A program made the position numbers and the translations under genes. A stretch of 36,153 bases of DNA from UBA4874 sp002399435. Lineage in GTDB: Bacteria; Bacillota; Clostridia; Caldicoprobacterales; DTU083. Position 1 is the first letter of the stretch, and every line of letters starts with the position of its first letter. This document shows positions 23,021 to 31,481 of this stretch, piece by piece. Under the pieces are notes generated by a model, which saw nothing but the letters and a program-made list of their open reading frames with translations, did no database searches and had not been told where the DNA came from. The stretch lies in assembly GCA_036823195.1 (NCBI GenBank), contig DAISGI010000021.1, positions 1-36,153 of the forward strand. The letters are read 5' to 3'.

Positions 23021-25735
23021 TTGGAGAAACGTCCATGGTATCAAAAAAGCATTGAAGAAACCTGTAAAGCACTTGGTACAGACCCCACCACCGGATTGCG
23101 ATCCGCGGATGTCCGATCCCGGCGGGAAAAATATGGGCCCAATGAACTGGCGCACAAGGAAGGCCCGGGCATTTTTCAGATGTTCGTGGAGCAGCTGAAG
23201 GATTATATGGTAATCATTCTGATTATCGCCAGCCTTGTATCCATCGCCATTGGAGAAGTGGTGGATTCCGTGGTGATCATCGGTATTGTCATCATCAATG
23301 CCGTTCTTGGCGTTGTGCAGGAGTATCGTGCCGGTAAGGCACTGGAGGCGCTGAAGAAGATGTCTGCGCCCAACGCCAATGTGATCCGCGACGGCAAAAC
23401 CCAGACCATTCCATCAACTGATCTGGTGCCCGGTGATGTTGTCCTGCTGGAAACCGGTGATTATATTCCTGCTGATGTCCGGCTGGCTTCTTCCGTGAAC
23501 CTGAAAGTGGAGGAGGCGGCTTTGACGGGGGAATCCGTTCCGGTGGACAAGAATGCCGGCACACAGCTGGAAGGCGATATTGGTCTCGGCGATCAGATCA
23601 ACTGCGGCTTTATGAGTACCATTGTTACCTATGGCAGGGGAAGCGGCATCGTAATTTCCACCGGCATGCATACCGTCGTGGGAAATATCGCCAAAATGAT
23701 TCAGGAGGATAAGGAAGGAAACACCCCTCTGCAGAAAAAGCTTGCGCAGATGGGCAAGATGCTGGGCACTGCCTGCCTGATCATTTGCGCAGTTGTCTTT
23801 GTTATGGGACTGATTCGTGGGGAAGAGGTTCTTGAAATGTTTATGACCGCTGTCAGTCTTGCTGTCGCGGCTATCCCGGAGGGGCTTCCTGCAGTAGTCA
23901 CGATTGTGCTGGCCCTGGGCATGCAGCGTATGGTAAAGCACAATTCCATCATGAAGAAGCTTCACGCTGTGGAAACCCTGGGAAGCACAACGGTGATTTG
24001 TTCGGATAAGACCGGGACACTGACCCAGAATCAGATGACCATTGTTAAGATGTATACCCCGGGACAGGAAATCGATGTGACCGGAGATGGATATAATCCG
24101 ACAGGGTCCCTGACCATTCAGGGCAGGGACATCAATCTGCCGGAGCAGCCGGCGGTGGCACGCCTGCTGGAAATACAGGTACTTTGCAATGACTCCCGTC
24201 TTGAGCAGGATACGGAAGGCGGTTCCGATGAATGGCGTGTGATCGGGGATCCCACCGAGGGAGCCATGGTGGTTGCAGCTGCCAAGGCGGGGATTGACCG
24301 GAACGAAATCAATCGGGAGCAGCCCAGGCTGCAGGAGATTCCCTTTGATTCCCAGCGTAAACTGATGACCACCTTTCATCGGACGAAGGACAATCAGCCA
24401 GTGGCATTCACCAAGGGCGCACCGGATATTCTGGTGGAGCGCTGCACGCATATTATGCGCAGCGATGGAACGGTGGTGCCTATATCTCCGGAGGATGTCC
24501 AAACGATTATGGCGGAGAATGAGGCCCTGGCAAAACAGGCTTACCGGGTACTGGCCATGGCATTTAAAATCATTCCGGACATTCCGGAGAATCCGACGCC
24601 GGAACAGGATGAAAAGGACCTGGTGTTCTGCGGATTGGTGGGTATGATTGACCCGCCCCGGAGCGAAGCCATCGAAGCGATCCGGACCTGCAAATCTGCC
24701 GGGATCCGTGCCGTGATGATTACCGGGGATTATCGGGAGACGGCTGCTGCCATTGCCCGTAAGCTGGGCATCATTTCCACAGAAAAGGAAGTATTGACCG
24801 GCGCGGAGCTGAATCGCATGGACGACGCGCAGTTGAACAAGGCGGTGAAGACGGTCAGTGTATTTGCCCGGGTTTCCCCTGAGCATAAAGTGCGTATTGT
24901 ACAGGCACTGAAGGACAACGGCGAGATCACCGCCATGACCGGCGACGGTGTAAACGACGCGCCTGCCCTGAAACGTGCCGATATCGGTGTGGCAATGGGG
25001 ATTACCGGCACGGATGTCGCCAAGGAAAGCGCAGATATGATTATTACAGACGACAACTTCTCCAGCATTGTTGCAGCTGTGGGGGAAGGCCGTGTGATTT
25101 ACAGCAACATCCGCAAGTTTGTATTTTTCCTGATGTCCTGCAATGTGGGGGAGATTCTGATTATTTTCCTGGCCATGGTGTTCAACTGGCCGATCCCATT
25201 GCTGCCAATTCATCTTTTATGGGTCAACCTGCTGACGGATGCTTTTCCGGCTCTGGCTCTCGGCACCGAGAAAAAGGAACCCGGTCTGATGAAGGATCCG
25301 CCCCGTAACCCGAATGAATCCATCATTGACCGCAGAATGACAATATCCATTGCAGTGCAGAGTGTGATTATGACCATTGCGGTATTGGCGTCCTTCTATT
25401 ATGGGTGGCAGAATCATGGACTGGAAATGGGGCAGACCTATGCGCTGGTTACCTTGATTACCAGTGAACTGCTGCGGGCCTATACCGCACGATCCGAGAA
25501 GTATCCCATCTGGAAGATCGGGATATTCAGCAACCGCAGCATGAATCTGGCCTTTGTTTTCTCCTTTGCGCTTATGGCTGTCATCCTGCTTGTCCCGGGG
25601 CTGCGGAGTGTGTTTAATGTGGAGCTGTTCCATTGGTATGACTGGGACTTTGTGATTGCGCTTGCCCTTCTTCCGCTGGTATTCGGCGAATTGACCAAGG
25701 TGATCCGCAATGCTCTTTCGAAAAGGAAAGGCTGA
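23021..25735 (+). CDS. Calcium-translocating P-type ATPase (SERCA-like, P2A)
   Basis: This ATP-driven pump exports Ca2+ across the cell membrane. The protein is 904 aa from TTG 23021, with GCAGGTG upstream. The actuator motif is LTGES, the phosphorylation site CSDKTGTLTQNQM with D329, and the hinge MTGDGVNDAPALK. Ion-site residues match both SERCA sites: M4 PEGLP (Glu), M5 SCNVGEILIIF (Asn and Glu), M6 LWVNLLTD (Asn, Thr, Asp), and an M8 Glu in ITSELLRAY. This favours Ca2+ with two sites, unlike plasma-membrane pumps that lack the M5 Glu. The ten-helix topology and length are normal. Manganese transport cannot be excluded. Confidence 0.95.
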   Translation: MEKRPWYQKSIEETCKALGTDPTTGLRSADVRSRREKYGPNELAHKEGPGIFQMFVEQLKDYMVIILIIASLVSIAIGEVVDSVVIIGIVIINAVLGVVQEYRAGKALEALKKMSAPNANVIRDGKTQTIPSTDLVPGDVVLLETGDYIPADVRLASSVNLKVEEAALTGESVPVDKNAGTQLEGDIGLGDQINCGFMSTIVTYGRGSGIVISTGMHTVVGNIAKMIQEDKEGNTPLQKKLAQMGKMLGTACLIICAVVFVMGLIRGEEVLEMFMTAVSLAVAAIPEGLPAVVTIVLALGMQRMVKHNSIMKKLHAVETLGSTTVICSDKTGTLTQNQMTIVKMYTPGQEIDVTGDGYNPTGSLTIQGRDINLPEQPAVARLLEIQVLCNDSRLEQDTEGGSDEWRVIGDPTEGAMVVAAAKAGIDRNEINREQPRLQEIPFDSQRKLMTTFHRTKDNQPVAFTKGAPDILVERCTHIMRSDGTVVPISPEDVQTIMAENEALAKQAYRVLAMAFKIIPDIPENPTPEQDEKDLVFCGLVGMIDPPRSEAIEAIRTCKSAGIRAVMITGDYRETAAAIARKLGIISTEKEVLTGAELNRMDDAQLNKAVKTVSVFARVSPEHKVRIVQALKDNGEITAMTGDGVNDAPALKRADIGVAMGITGTDVAKESADMIITDDNFSSIVAAVGEGRVIYSNIRKFVFFLMSCNVGEILIIFLAMVFNWPIPLLPIHLLWVNLLTDAFPALALGTEKKEPGLMKDPPRNPNESIIDRRMTISIAVQSVIMTIAVLASFYYGWQNHGLEMGQTYALVTLITSELLRAYTARSEKYPIWKIGIFSNRSMNLAFVFSFALMAVILLVPGLRSVFNVELFHWYDWDFVIALALLPLVFGELTKVIRNALSKRKG

Positions 25736-25799
25736 CAGGAAAGACCGCCGATGGGTTGCCCGGTCAAAGAAGTTCACGATTGGAGACAGGAACCGATAG

Positions 25800-25832
25800 C
25801 GTGAGGGGATGACAAATCGTCATCCCCTCACG
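25800..25832. repeat. Perfect 14-bp inverted repeat with 5-nt loop
   Basis: CGTGAGGGGATGAC (25800-25813) and GTCATCCCCTCACG (25819-25832) are exact reverse complements around AAATC. The stem is strong but neither side has a T run. It may still act as a terminator or 3'-end barrier for the ATPase mRNA, which ends 65 bp upstream. Confidence 0.9.
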
Positions 25833-26032
25833 TCAATACACGCATTTCGCCCTGCCCATTCTTCACCGGACAAATTGCTGTGCGGGACGGTACGAGCCAA
25901 CAATAAGACCAGCAGGTCATTCTCAATTCGATACACAAGCTTCCTGCATGGCGCGGGACCCAAGCCCAGCCAAATAACCATGAAATAAAGAAAGCCGGCA
26001 TAGCCTGATGCCATGCCGACAATCGCATTCAA
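25820..26032 (-). pseudogene. Possible degraded RelE/ParE-type toxin remnant
   Basis: A 70-codon minus-strand frame contains KLVYRIENDLLVLLLARTVPHS, which resembles the last two strands of RelE/ParE/YoeB toxins (typically YR-h-h-YRIEDD-h-h-h-h-V). The upstream half does not resemble a toxin in any single frame, no antitoxin gene is adjacent and there is no ribosome site, so it would be a decayed remnant. The similarity is short and may be chance. Confidence 0.3.
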
Positions 26033-26102
26033 TATTTTCTTGACTTACTGCCGCTTTGACCGGGAGCCTTTCTTTTCAGGATCTTGAAATATCTTTAATC
26101 CT

Positions 26103-27080
26103 TTAACGGGCGTTCTGCTCTGCAAGTCTGTTTGTGGAGTTTATATCCCTGCCTTCGTTGAACTGATCCCACATGAGCTTAACGTTGACGGTTGCGCCGG
26201 TGTTCTGGCTCTGCGTGTCATCGTTGTCTGCCATGACTTTTGTGGAACCGGTTGTGTAAACGCCTTCTGCATCAGGATCCATGCCAATGCCAAGGAACAG
26301 ATCCATGCTGTTTCCACTGGGCAGGGACAGCAGTTCAGCATTTTCTTTCAGAACTTCTTCGGACACCTTATCCAGGGCAGAGAGACGGACAAAGTCCACA
26401 TTGCCGACGGTGAAGATATCACTGGGATCCAGGCCCAGGGATTCTGCAAGCCCGAATACATGTTCATGATCGTTGTTGCCTTTGTAATATTCCCGCTGTA
26501 TCAGGAGGGCAACCCCCAGCATATCCTTTGCAGTTTCTTCCTTGCCATCGATCCCATTGACATCAAACTGAAGTTTGCTCAGTCTTGCGGCGATGGAGCC
26601 GAGGTTCAGGATATCCGAACGGAAGGCCTGTGCATAGCCAGGATACATATTGTTGACGGAAATTTCGATTTCGTCACTGCCGAGTACCTGTGCATTGTAG
26701 TCACGGATTTGCTTTCCGATCTCTTTGCTGTCCTTGAGACTGGCATCGAATGATACATCGTTGTAGCCTTCCGCCTGCTTATGGTAATTGTCGATGGTGC
26801 CATCCGCTGCGATTTTGTTGTAATCTGTGCCTCTGCGGAAGTACTGCGCATCCACATATCCATTGTCGCCAACACCGTCAATGATGCTCCAGTCGGATCC
26901 ATTGACCAGTTCATCAGAGCCATACTGTGCGTAAAGGCCCAAGTCCACAAATGTAACATCCAGATCACCGGTTGTGGCTTTTGTGTTGACTTGCAGGGTG
27001 TCTGTCCAGTACGCGTACCCAATACCTGCCAGGATCAATGTCATGGCCAGGATCGTGCAGATGAGACTCTTTTTCTTCAT
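26103..27080 (-). CDS. SipW-type exported protein, TasA/camelysin-like
   Basis: The protein is 325 aa with a SipW-type signal peptide: a basic start MKKKSLICT, a hydrophobic core, then GIGYAYWTDTLQVNTKATTG, the hallmark of TasA/CalY-type substrates of SipW-like peptidases. The mature part opens with TGDLDVTFVDLG, as in matrix-fibre proteins of this group, and has NNMYPGYAQAFRSDILNLGS, resembling the MxPG segment of TasA-like beta-sandwich proteins. It is predicted to be secreted or surface-assembled. GGAAGAG precedes ATG 27080. It is last in the cluster, 118 bp beyond the DUF5305-like gene, and may have its own promoter (TATACT near -50). Fibre formation is inference. Confidence 0.75.
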   Translation of the reverse strand: MKKKSLICTILAMTLILAGIGYAYWTDTLQVNTKATTGDLDVTFVDLGLYAQYGSDELVNGSDWSIIDGVGDNGYVDAQYFRRGTDYNKIAADGTIDNYHKQAEGYNDVSFDASLKDSKEIGKQIRDYNAQVLGSDEIEISVNNMYPGYAQAFRSDILNLGSIAARLSKLQFDVNGIDGKEETAKDMLGVALLIQREYYKGNNDHEHVFGLAESLGLDPSDIFTVGNVDFVRLSALDKVSEEVLKENAELLSLPSGNSMDLFLGIGMDPDAEGVYTTGSTKVMADNDDTQSQNTGATVNVKLMWDQFNEGRDINSTNRLAEQNAR

Positions 27081-27198
27081 ACTTTCTCTTCCTTTCCCTT
27101 ATGTTTTATTGGAATTTATCCTACTTACAGTATAAGGGCTGGCAGCTCTGATGAAATCAGCCGGAAGTCGACTCTTTTCCCGGCAAAAGATGTATTTT

Positions 27199-28314
27199 TT
27201 ATGGTACGAAAGTAGTATTATGGTGACTGCCGCCTGTATGTCCATTTACCGGTGTATTCATTGTATCCGCAGCTCTCTGGTGCAGCAGATAGCAGCGATG
27301 GTTCTCAAACAGACAGAACAGGTCGTTCCGGGGCAGGCCCTCATCATCCGGGCAATAATAAATGGGCCGCTGAAGATCATCGGACAGCCGGATCAGACTG
27401 TCCGGATCCGTGATTACGATTTGTTCCATATCGGCTGCGGAAGGCATTTGGGTAAGCCGAACCATCCGGCTGCCATAGGTCCGGATTAGTTTCTGCATAT
27501 CCATACGATGCTGTTCCTGCGGTGTCGGTCTTCGGGTATGGAAAGCAAGAATCCCAAACATGGCAGCTGCCAGGAGAAACAGCAGGACAGCGGGCAGAAA
27601 GGATTTTGGAGTCCATTGGAACAGGCCGGTTTTTGTTTCGGTTATCGAATCCTGGATCGACACCGGGTTCGGTTTTTTTATAGTGTACAGCGAGTTTTCC
27701 AGCGGAATGTCCAGGGAATACCGGAAAGGCTTTTCCACTTTCCCGAACTTTGAGTCGCCATGGAAGGTACCGCTCATCGTGACTTTCAGGTTGGCAGGAA
27801 CCTGTAAGCCCAGGATGGCATTGGCCTGTTCGGCAGTCTTTTTGTAAGACGCAGGATCTACGGAGACCGACTCCGAGATCTTCAGAGCGCCGGTTTCGTT
27901 CACCGTAGTATGGTCAATCAGGGGGAAATGCTTTTCATAAACGGTCTGCTGTTCGTCCCCGTTGTTCTTGTATCCCTGCAGGACGGCTTCAATGGTATAG
28001 TCCCCGGTAACGTCAGCCTTGCCGGATCCGGCGTACTCCGCGCGGAACAGAATTTCCGCCCGGTCCACCAGGGCCAGGGGATAAATCCGGTTCTCCTCCA
28101 GAACACCCTCCGGGAAGAGATCGTTTTTCTTCAGGATCACCTGGTAGCTGCAGTCCGCGGAGATCAAACAGTTGTAAAGTGTCGTGCGGACCTTTTTCTT
28201 TGATCCGGTGACTTTGAAGATCTGGTAGATGGATAATGCCAGGAAGAAAAATGCGAAAATAAGGATCGTTATCCTGGCCGATTTCCTGAGTGCTTTTGCT
28301 TCAGGGCGTTTCAT
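27199..28314 (-). CDS. DUF5305-like membrane protein
   Basis: The protein is 371 aa. It has an N-terminal membrane helix (about 14-34), an extracellular beta-rich region of about 215 residues with a Tyr-rich start (TLYNCLISADCSYQVIL), a second helix (about 250-272, FLPAVLLFLLAAAMFGILAF), and a cytoplasmic tail of about 95 residues. This layout and the pattern of the outer domain match DUF5305, which is usually encoded beside SipW-like signal peptidases. ATG 28314 has AAGGAG nine bases upstream, and the gene overlaps the peptidase gene by 14 bp. Function is unknown; it may be an assembly or anchoring partner of the exported proteins. Confidence 0.75.
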   Translation of the reverse strand: MKRPEAKALRKSARITILIFAFFFLALSIYQIFKVTGSKKKVRTTLYNCLISADCSYQVILKKNDLFPEGVLEENRIYPLALVDRAEILFRAEYAGSGKADVTGDYTIEAVLQGYKNNGDEQQTVYEKHFPLIDHTTVNETGALKISESVSVDPASYKKTAEQANAILGLQVPANLKVTMSGTFHGDSKFGKVEKPFRYSLDIPLENSLYTIKKPNPVSIQDSITETKTGLFQWTPKSFLPAVLLFLLAAAMFGILAFHTRRPTPQEQHRMDMQKLIRTYGSRMVRLTQMPSAADMEQIVITDPDSLIRLSDDLQRPIYYCPDDEGLPRNDLFCLFENHRCYLLHQRAADTMNTPVNGHTGGSHHNTTFVP

Positions 28315-29509
28315 TGTCAATTACTCCTTCCGGTGTGGATTCATGGCCTTTCAGCCACAGTACGGGCATTCCGATTTTCGGGATGGCATGGTTTACAATC
28401 CCTTTGACATCATTTGGTTCCACGGTCTCCGTATCCTCATCATCATTGCTGTCTCCCTTTGTCCGGAAAGATAGATTGCCGTCCTTGTCATGAAGCACCT
28501 GCGTGATCCGATGTGTGATGGTGATATCTCCCCGCCGGAAATGGATGATGTCGTTTTTTGAGAGAGTGTCGATATTCTTTTCTGTTTTCATTTTTTCAAC
28601 CAGTACCACATCTCCGGGAGAAATCTCCGGTTCCATGCTTCCGGTAAGAATGACAGAAGGATACACCGGAAAAACGCCGACGACAAACCATGCCAGTGCA
28701 ATGCAGACCGTCATAAGGATTGTGGTTGAAAGGATGGACTGTGGTTTTTCCCATTTTGCCCTGTGTGTTGCAATCCCGTATTGGTCCCAGATAAAAAAGG
28801 AGGCGAGGACCGGAAAGGCAATTCCCAGGACACTGTTTCCGATCCATGGGAGTGAGGGCAGGAACGGAATCACATGAAAAAATATACTGATCAGTCCCCG
28901 ATAGAGAATGCCAGGCCAAACACCGCCGCAGTAAGTCAAAAGACTCAGGAATCCGCTTTGAGCAAGGGGCGGCAGCAAATCTTCGGCCAGAAAGATAAAC
29001 CAGTCCTCTCCGGCATGCAGGGTGGTGATATTTGTAAATGGTATCTCCATGGCTCCCAGGATAAAGGCCCCCAGGACAATCCGGAATGCAGGACGACCGG
29101 AGCTGCGGCAGGATGCACCGATGCAATATGCCCGCAGCAGCTCACTGCCTGCGATGGGAGGGAGCAGATTCGCAAAATTGATCAGGATTCCCTTTGGTGA
29201 AAGGTCATATGGACTTACTGCAATTTCATTGAGCAAAAACCCCGCCAGAAACTGCAGAAAGGTATAAACGGCCATGCAGCTTATGGCAAGGCCGGGGAAC
29301 AGATCACGGAAACGAAGCGGGGCAGGCAGATGCGGTCGGGGCAGATACCACAGGATAACGGAAAGCCCGCACCAGAACAGGGGATGCCAAAAGAAACAGA
29401 TTTCTGTCAGCCAGGAGTTGATTGCCGGTATTCTGTAAAAAAGCGTTGCCGTAATGGCAGCGCCTGTCAAAAGGAAAGCCGGACGGCTGTATTTTTGTGA
29501 AAGGATCAT
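28301..29509 (-). CDS. SipW-type signal peptidase I fused to a large N-terminal membrane domain
   Basis: The protein is 402 aa. The C-terminal third is a signal peptidase: SVILTGSMEPEISPGDVVLV with nucleophile S291, and ITITHRITQV with H333 where bacterial Lep enzymes have Lys. This gives the Ser-His dyad of the ER/SipW class; KGDSNDDED follows near 353. The first ~270 residues form about seven to eight membrane helices with a GSELLRAY segment recalling the CPBP (Abi/CAAX-protease) family, though its full motifs are not clear. SipW itself is only about 190 aa, so this is an unusual fusion. Its start overlaps the upstream gene as ATGA. It probably processes the three neighbouring exported proteins. 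Confidence 0.88.
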   Translation of the reverse strand: MILSQKYSRPAFLLTGAAITATLFYRIPAINSWLTEICFFWHPLFWCGLSVILWYLPRPHLPAPLRFRDLFPGLAISCMAVYTFLQFLAGFLLNEIAVSPYDLSPKGILINFANLLPPIAGSELLRAYCIGASCRSSGRPAFRIVLGAFILGAMEIPFTNITTLHAGEDWFIFLAEDLLPPLAQSGFLSLLTYCGGVWPGILYRGLISIFFHVIPFLPSLPWIGNSVLGIAFPVLASFFIWDQYGIATHRAKWEKPQSILSTTILMTVCIALAWFVVGVFPVYPSVILTGSMEPEISPGDVVLVEKMKTEKNIDTLSKNDIIHFRRGDITITHRITQVLHDKDGNLSFRTKGDSNDDEDTETVEPNDVKGIVNHAIPKIGMPVLWLKGHESTPEGVIDNETP

Positions 29510-30003
29510 GGCAACTTCCTTTCCTGCGTTTTACTGGGGTAAGACGAATTTCCATTTCCCTTATCCGAAGAACTGTCCCGGAGTGCGTCGGGAAGAGGGA
29601 TTCCCTGCGGCAAATCCGTATTTTGCGGAGATATGTCGGATCCCCTTTTTTCCAGCCCCTGATCCGGGATATTTGGAACTTCCTGTTTGCTGTCTTGTGT
29701 GGGATCCGGATTTTCCGCCGGTTTTGCCGATGGCTGCTCCCCGTCCGGGATGGAATCCGGCAGCTGCCGGACTTCTTTTTCGGGTGATGGATTGCCTGCG
29801 GGGTCCGGTGTTGGACCGGCAGACGGTTCGGGCGTTGGATCAGCCGGTTTCTGTACGGATATTGTGGCCTTCTGCCGCATGGTTGCTGTCCCGCTGGAGT
29901 TCAGCCGGTCTGTCCAGTATCCGTAGGCAGCCTGCCCAATCCCAAGCAGCCAAAGCGCCAATGAGACAGAAACAATCCATGGAATCCTGCTTTTTCTCTT
30001 CAA
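29506..30003 (-). CDS. SipW-type exported protein with Pro-rich tail
   Basis: The protein is 165 aa from TTG 30003, with GGGAGGAG just after the previous stop and eight bases before the TTG. A basic start MKRKSRIPW, a hydrophobic helix and GIGQAAYGYWTDRLNSSGTA form a SipW-type signal, like that of the protein encoded at 26103-27080. The remainder is low-complexity, rich in Pro, Glu, Asp and Ser (PTPEPSAGPTPDPAGNPSP), with no folded domain visible. It could be a surface stalk, wall-spanning linker or fibre anchor. It overlaps the signal peptidase start by 4 bp. Confidence 0.75.
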   Translation of the reverse strand: MKRKSRIPWIVSVSLALWLLGIGQAAYGYWTDRLNSSGTATMRQKATISVQKPADPTPEPSAGPTPDPAGNPSPEKEVRQLPDSIPDGEQPSAKPAENPDPTQDSKQEVPNIPDQGLEKRGSDISPQNTDLPQGIPLPDALRDSSSDKGNGNSSYPSKTQERKLP

Positions 30004-30020
30004 GCTGTTCTCTCCTCCCA

Positions 30021-30830
30021 TCAGTGTTTTTGTTCCACCCACAGAGGCAGTTCGAAAGAATAGGTAATATCGATTTCCGCCTCGATCTTTTCCGGCAGGG
30101 CGGCTGCAGCGTTTTCGGGATCCGTTTGTGCTGCAGTCAGATCCGAAATCAGCTCTGCCGGCAGTTCTTCTGCATGGAGCGGGAATTCCTCCGGGAGGAA
30201 AGATCCCTCTGTGACATCCGGAGAGGGCTTCAGATATACCATTACTGTTATTTCCGAACGGCCTTTATCGGATTGCGTTTCCGTCTGGCGATATACCTCC
30301 CAGGATAACGGCGGCAGCTGATCGAATACATCCTCCGGCAGTTCATATTCCTTTCCGGATACCCTTACCCTGGAACTTTTCGGTGTGAATACCAGATGCT
30401 CTTCCGGTTCCGTTTTAAAAGCAGCAGAAGATCGTTTGAAATCATTTATCGTGTTGGCTTCGTCTCCAATGATGGTGTATTGGAACATCAGCATTTTGCC
30501 ATGCTTTCGGAAATCATCCGTGAGCAGGACCTGGTCCAGGGAAAACTGCAGGGATTTTTTGTCGTAGTCCAATACATAATGGAGTTCCGATGCCGGTATT
30601 TTCTCCGGATTTTTGCCCTGTGCATCGGTAATGCAGGCCTGCACCGGTGCCTGATCCGGTGAATCAGGGAAAATCAGGCCCAGCTTACCTGTGGCCATTC
30701 TGAAATCTACGGAAGTCCTGTCAGCCCAGGAGGAATATGCGGTGCCCACTCCCAACAGGTAAAGGGCGAGCAGGATCAGGATAATTTGTACGCCATGTCT
30801 GGTTCTTCTGTTGCTGCATATCCGTTTCAC
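30021..30830 (-). CDS. SipW-type exported protein of unknown function
   Basis: The protein is 269 aa from GTG 30830, with GGGAG eight bases upstream. RRTRHGVQIILILLALYLLGVGTAYSSWADRTSVDFRMATGKLGLIF is a SipW-type signal followed by the typical first strand. The rest is acidic and beta-rich with no recognised domain. It ends in a strand-like ITYSFELPLWVEQKH. It is first of the structural genes, 16 bp downstream of the response-regulator reading frame, which suggests co-transcription with the two-component genes. It may be a minor fibre subunit or a sensor of export; this is inference. Confidence 0.75.
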   Translation of the reverse strand: MKRICSNRRTRHGVQIILILLALYLLGVGTAYSSWADRTSVDFRMATGKLGLIFPDSPDQAPVQACITDAQGKNPEKIPASELHYVLDYDKKSLQFSLDQVLLTDDFRKHGKMLMFQYTIIGDEANTINDFKRSSAAFKTEPEEHLVFTPKSSRVRVSGKEYELPEDVFDQLPPLSWEVYRQTETQSDKGRSEITVMVYLKPSPDVTEGSFLPEEFPLHAEELPAELISDLTAAQTDPENAAAALPEKIEAEIDITYSFELPLWVEQKH

Positions 30831-30846
30831 AGGTTTTTCTCCCTTC

Positions 30847-31481
30847 TCACAATCCCATTATATTTTTTTGCTCTGACGTCGTTTTGGCGGCAAGCAGGGC
30901 AGCTTCCACACGGTTGGTCAGATTCAGCTTTGACAGAATATTGCTGATGTGTTTTTTCGTTGTTCCCTCTGAGATGAACAACTCCTTGCTGATCTGGGAA
31001 TTGCTCTTGCCGCTACCCAAAAGGGAGAACACTTCCTTCTCCCGTTTTGTCAGGTGGCTATCAGGGAATTCTGTTTCTGGCCGCTGCCCATTTTGTCAAT
31101 CAGGGCGGTGGAATAGAATCGCCCTCCTTTTTCCACCACTTTCAGGCCGCATATAATTTCATCCAGAAACGCATCTTTCAGAACATATGCGTCTGCTCCC
31201 AGGGCGCGGGCTTTTGCAAAGTCACTTTGCCGGGAGGATGACGTGATGATGAATACGTTGGTTTTCATTTTCTGCTTTTTGACCCAGGCGAGCAGATCCA
31301 GGCCATTTTCTGCTCCCAGATAGATGTCCACGAATGCCGTGTGGACGGTATGGGCCTTCAGAATCTCCATGGCGTTTTCGATGGATGATGCACAGACAAT
31401 TTCTTCTTCGCTTTTATACGCCTGCATTAAGGAACGGAGCCCCTGCTGTACGAGTGGATGATCTTCCAGTATTAAGATCAA
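30847..31481 (-). pseudogene. NarL/LuxR-type response regulator, interrupted by a frameshift
   Basis: The first frame (31481 to stop at 31050) gives a receiver domain: E6-D7, phospho-acceptor D52 in TAFVDIYLG, and Lys in AYVLKDAF. It starts at TTG 31481 after AAGGAGG. The second frame (ending 30847) reads PETEFPDSHLTKREKEV and a full LuxR HTH (SNSQISKELFISEGTTKKHISNILSKL). The two lie in different frames, and the shift must fall between about 31095 and 31053, in the interdomain linker. No slippery heptamer or long homopolymer is evident. Either the gene is broken, or the sequence has an error there. The 5' end overlaps the kinase gene by 68 bp. Confidence 0.85.

Larger units (their letters stand above)
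25736..26102. other. 367-bp region after the ATPase: large palindrome and possible gene remnant
   Basis: It holds a perfect 14-bp inverted repeat at 25800-25832 and an open minus-strand frame (about 26032-25820) resembling the end of a RelE/ParE toxin. No intact gene, promoter or conventional terminator is evident. It separates two converging transcription units. Confidence 0.5.

Noticed and set aside
23414..25213. 599-codon minus-strand frame opposite the P-type ATPase gene
   Set aside because: Antisense shadow; His/Arg/Gly-rich composition with no domain pattern.
25800..25832. The 14-bp palindrome as a standard intrinsic terminator
   Set aside because: Neither strand has the T run expected after the stem, so it was listed as an inverted repeat.
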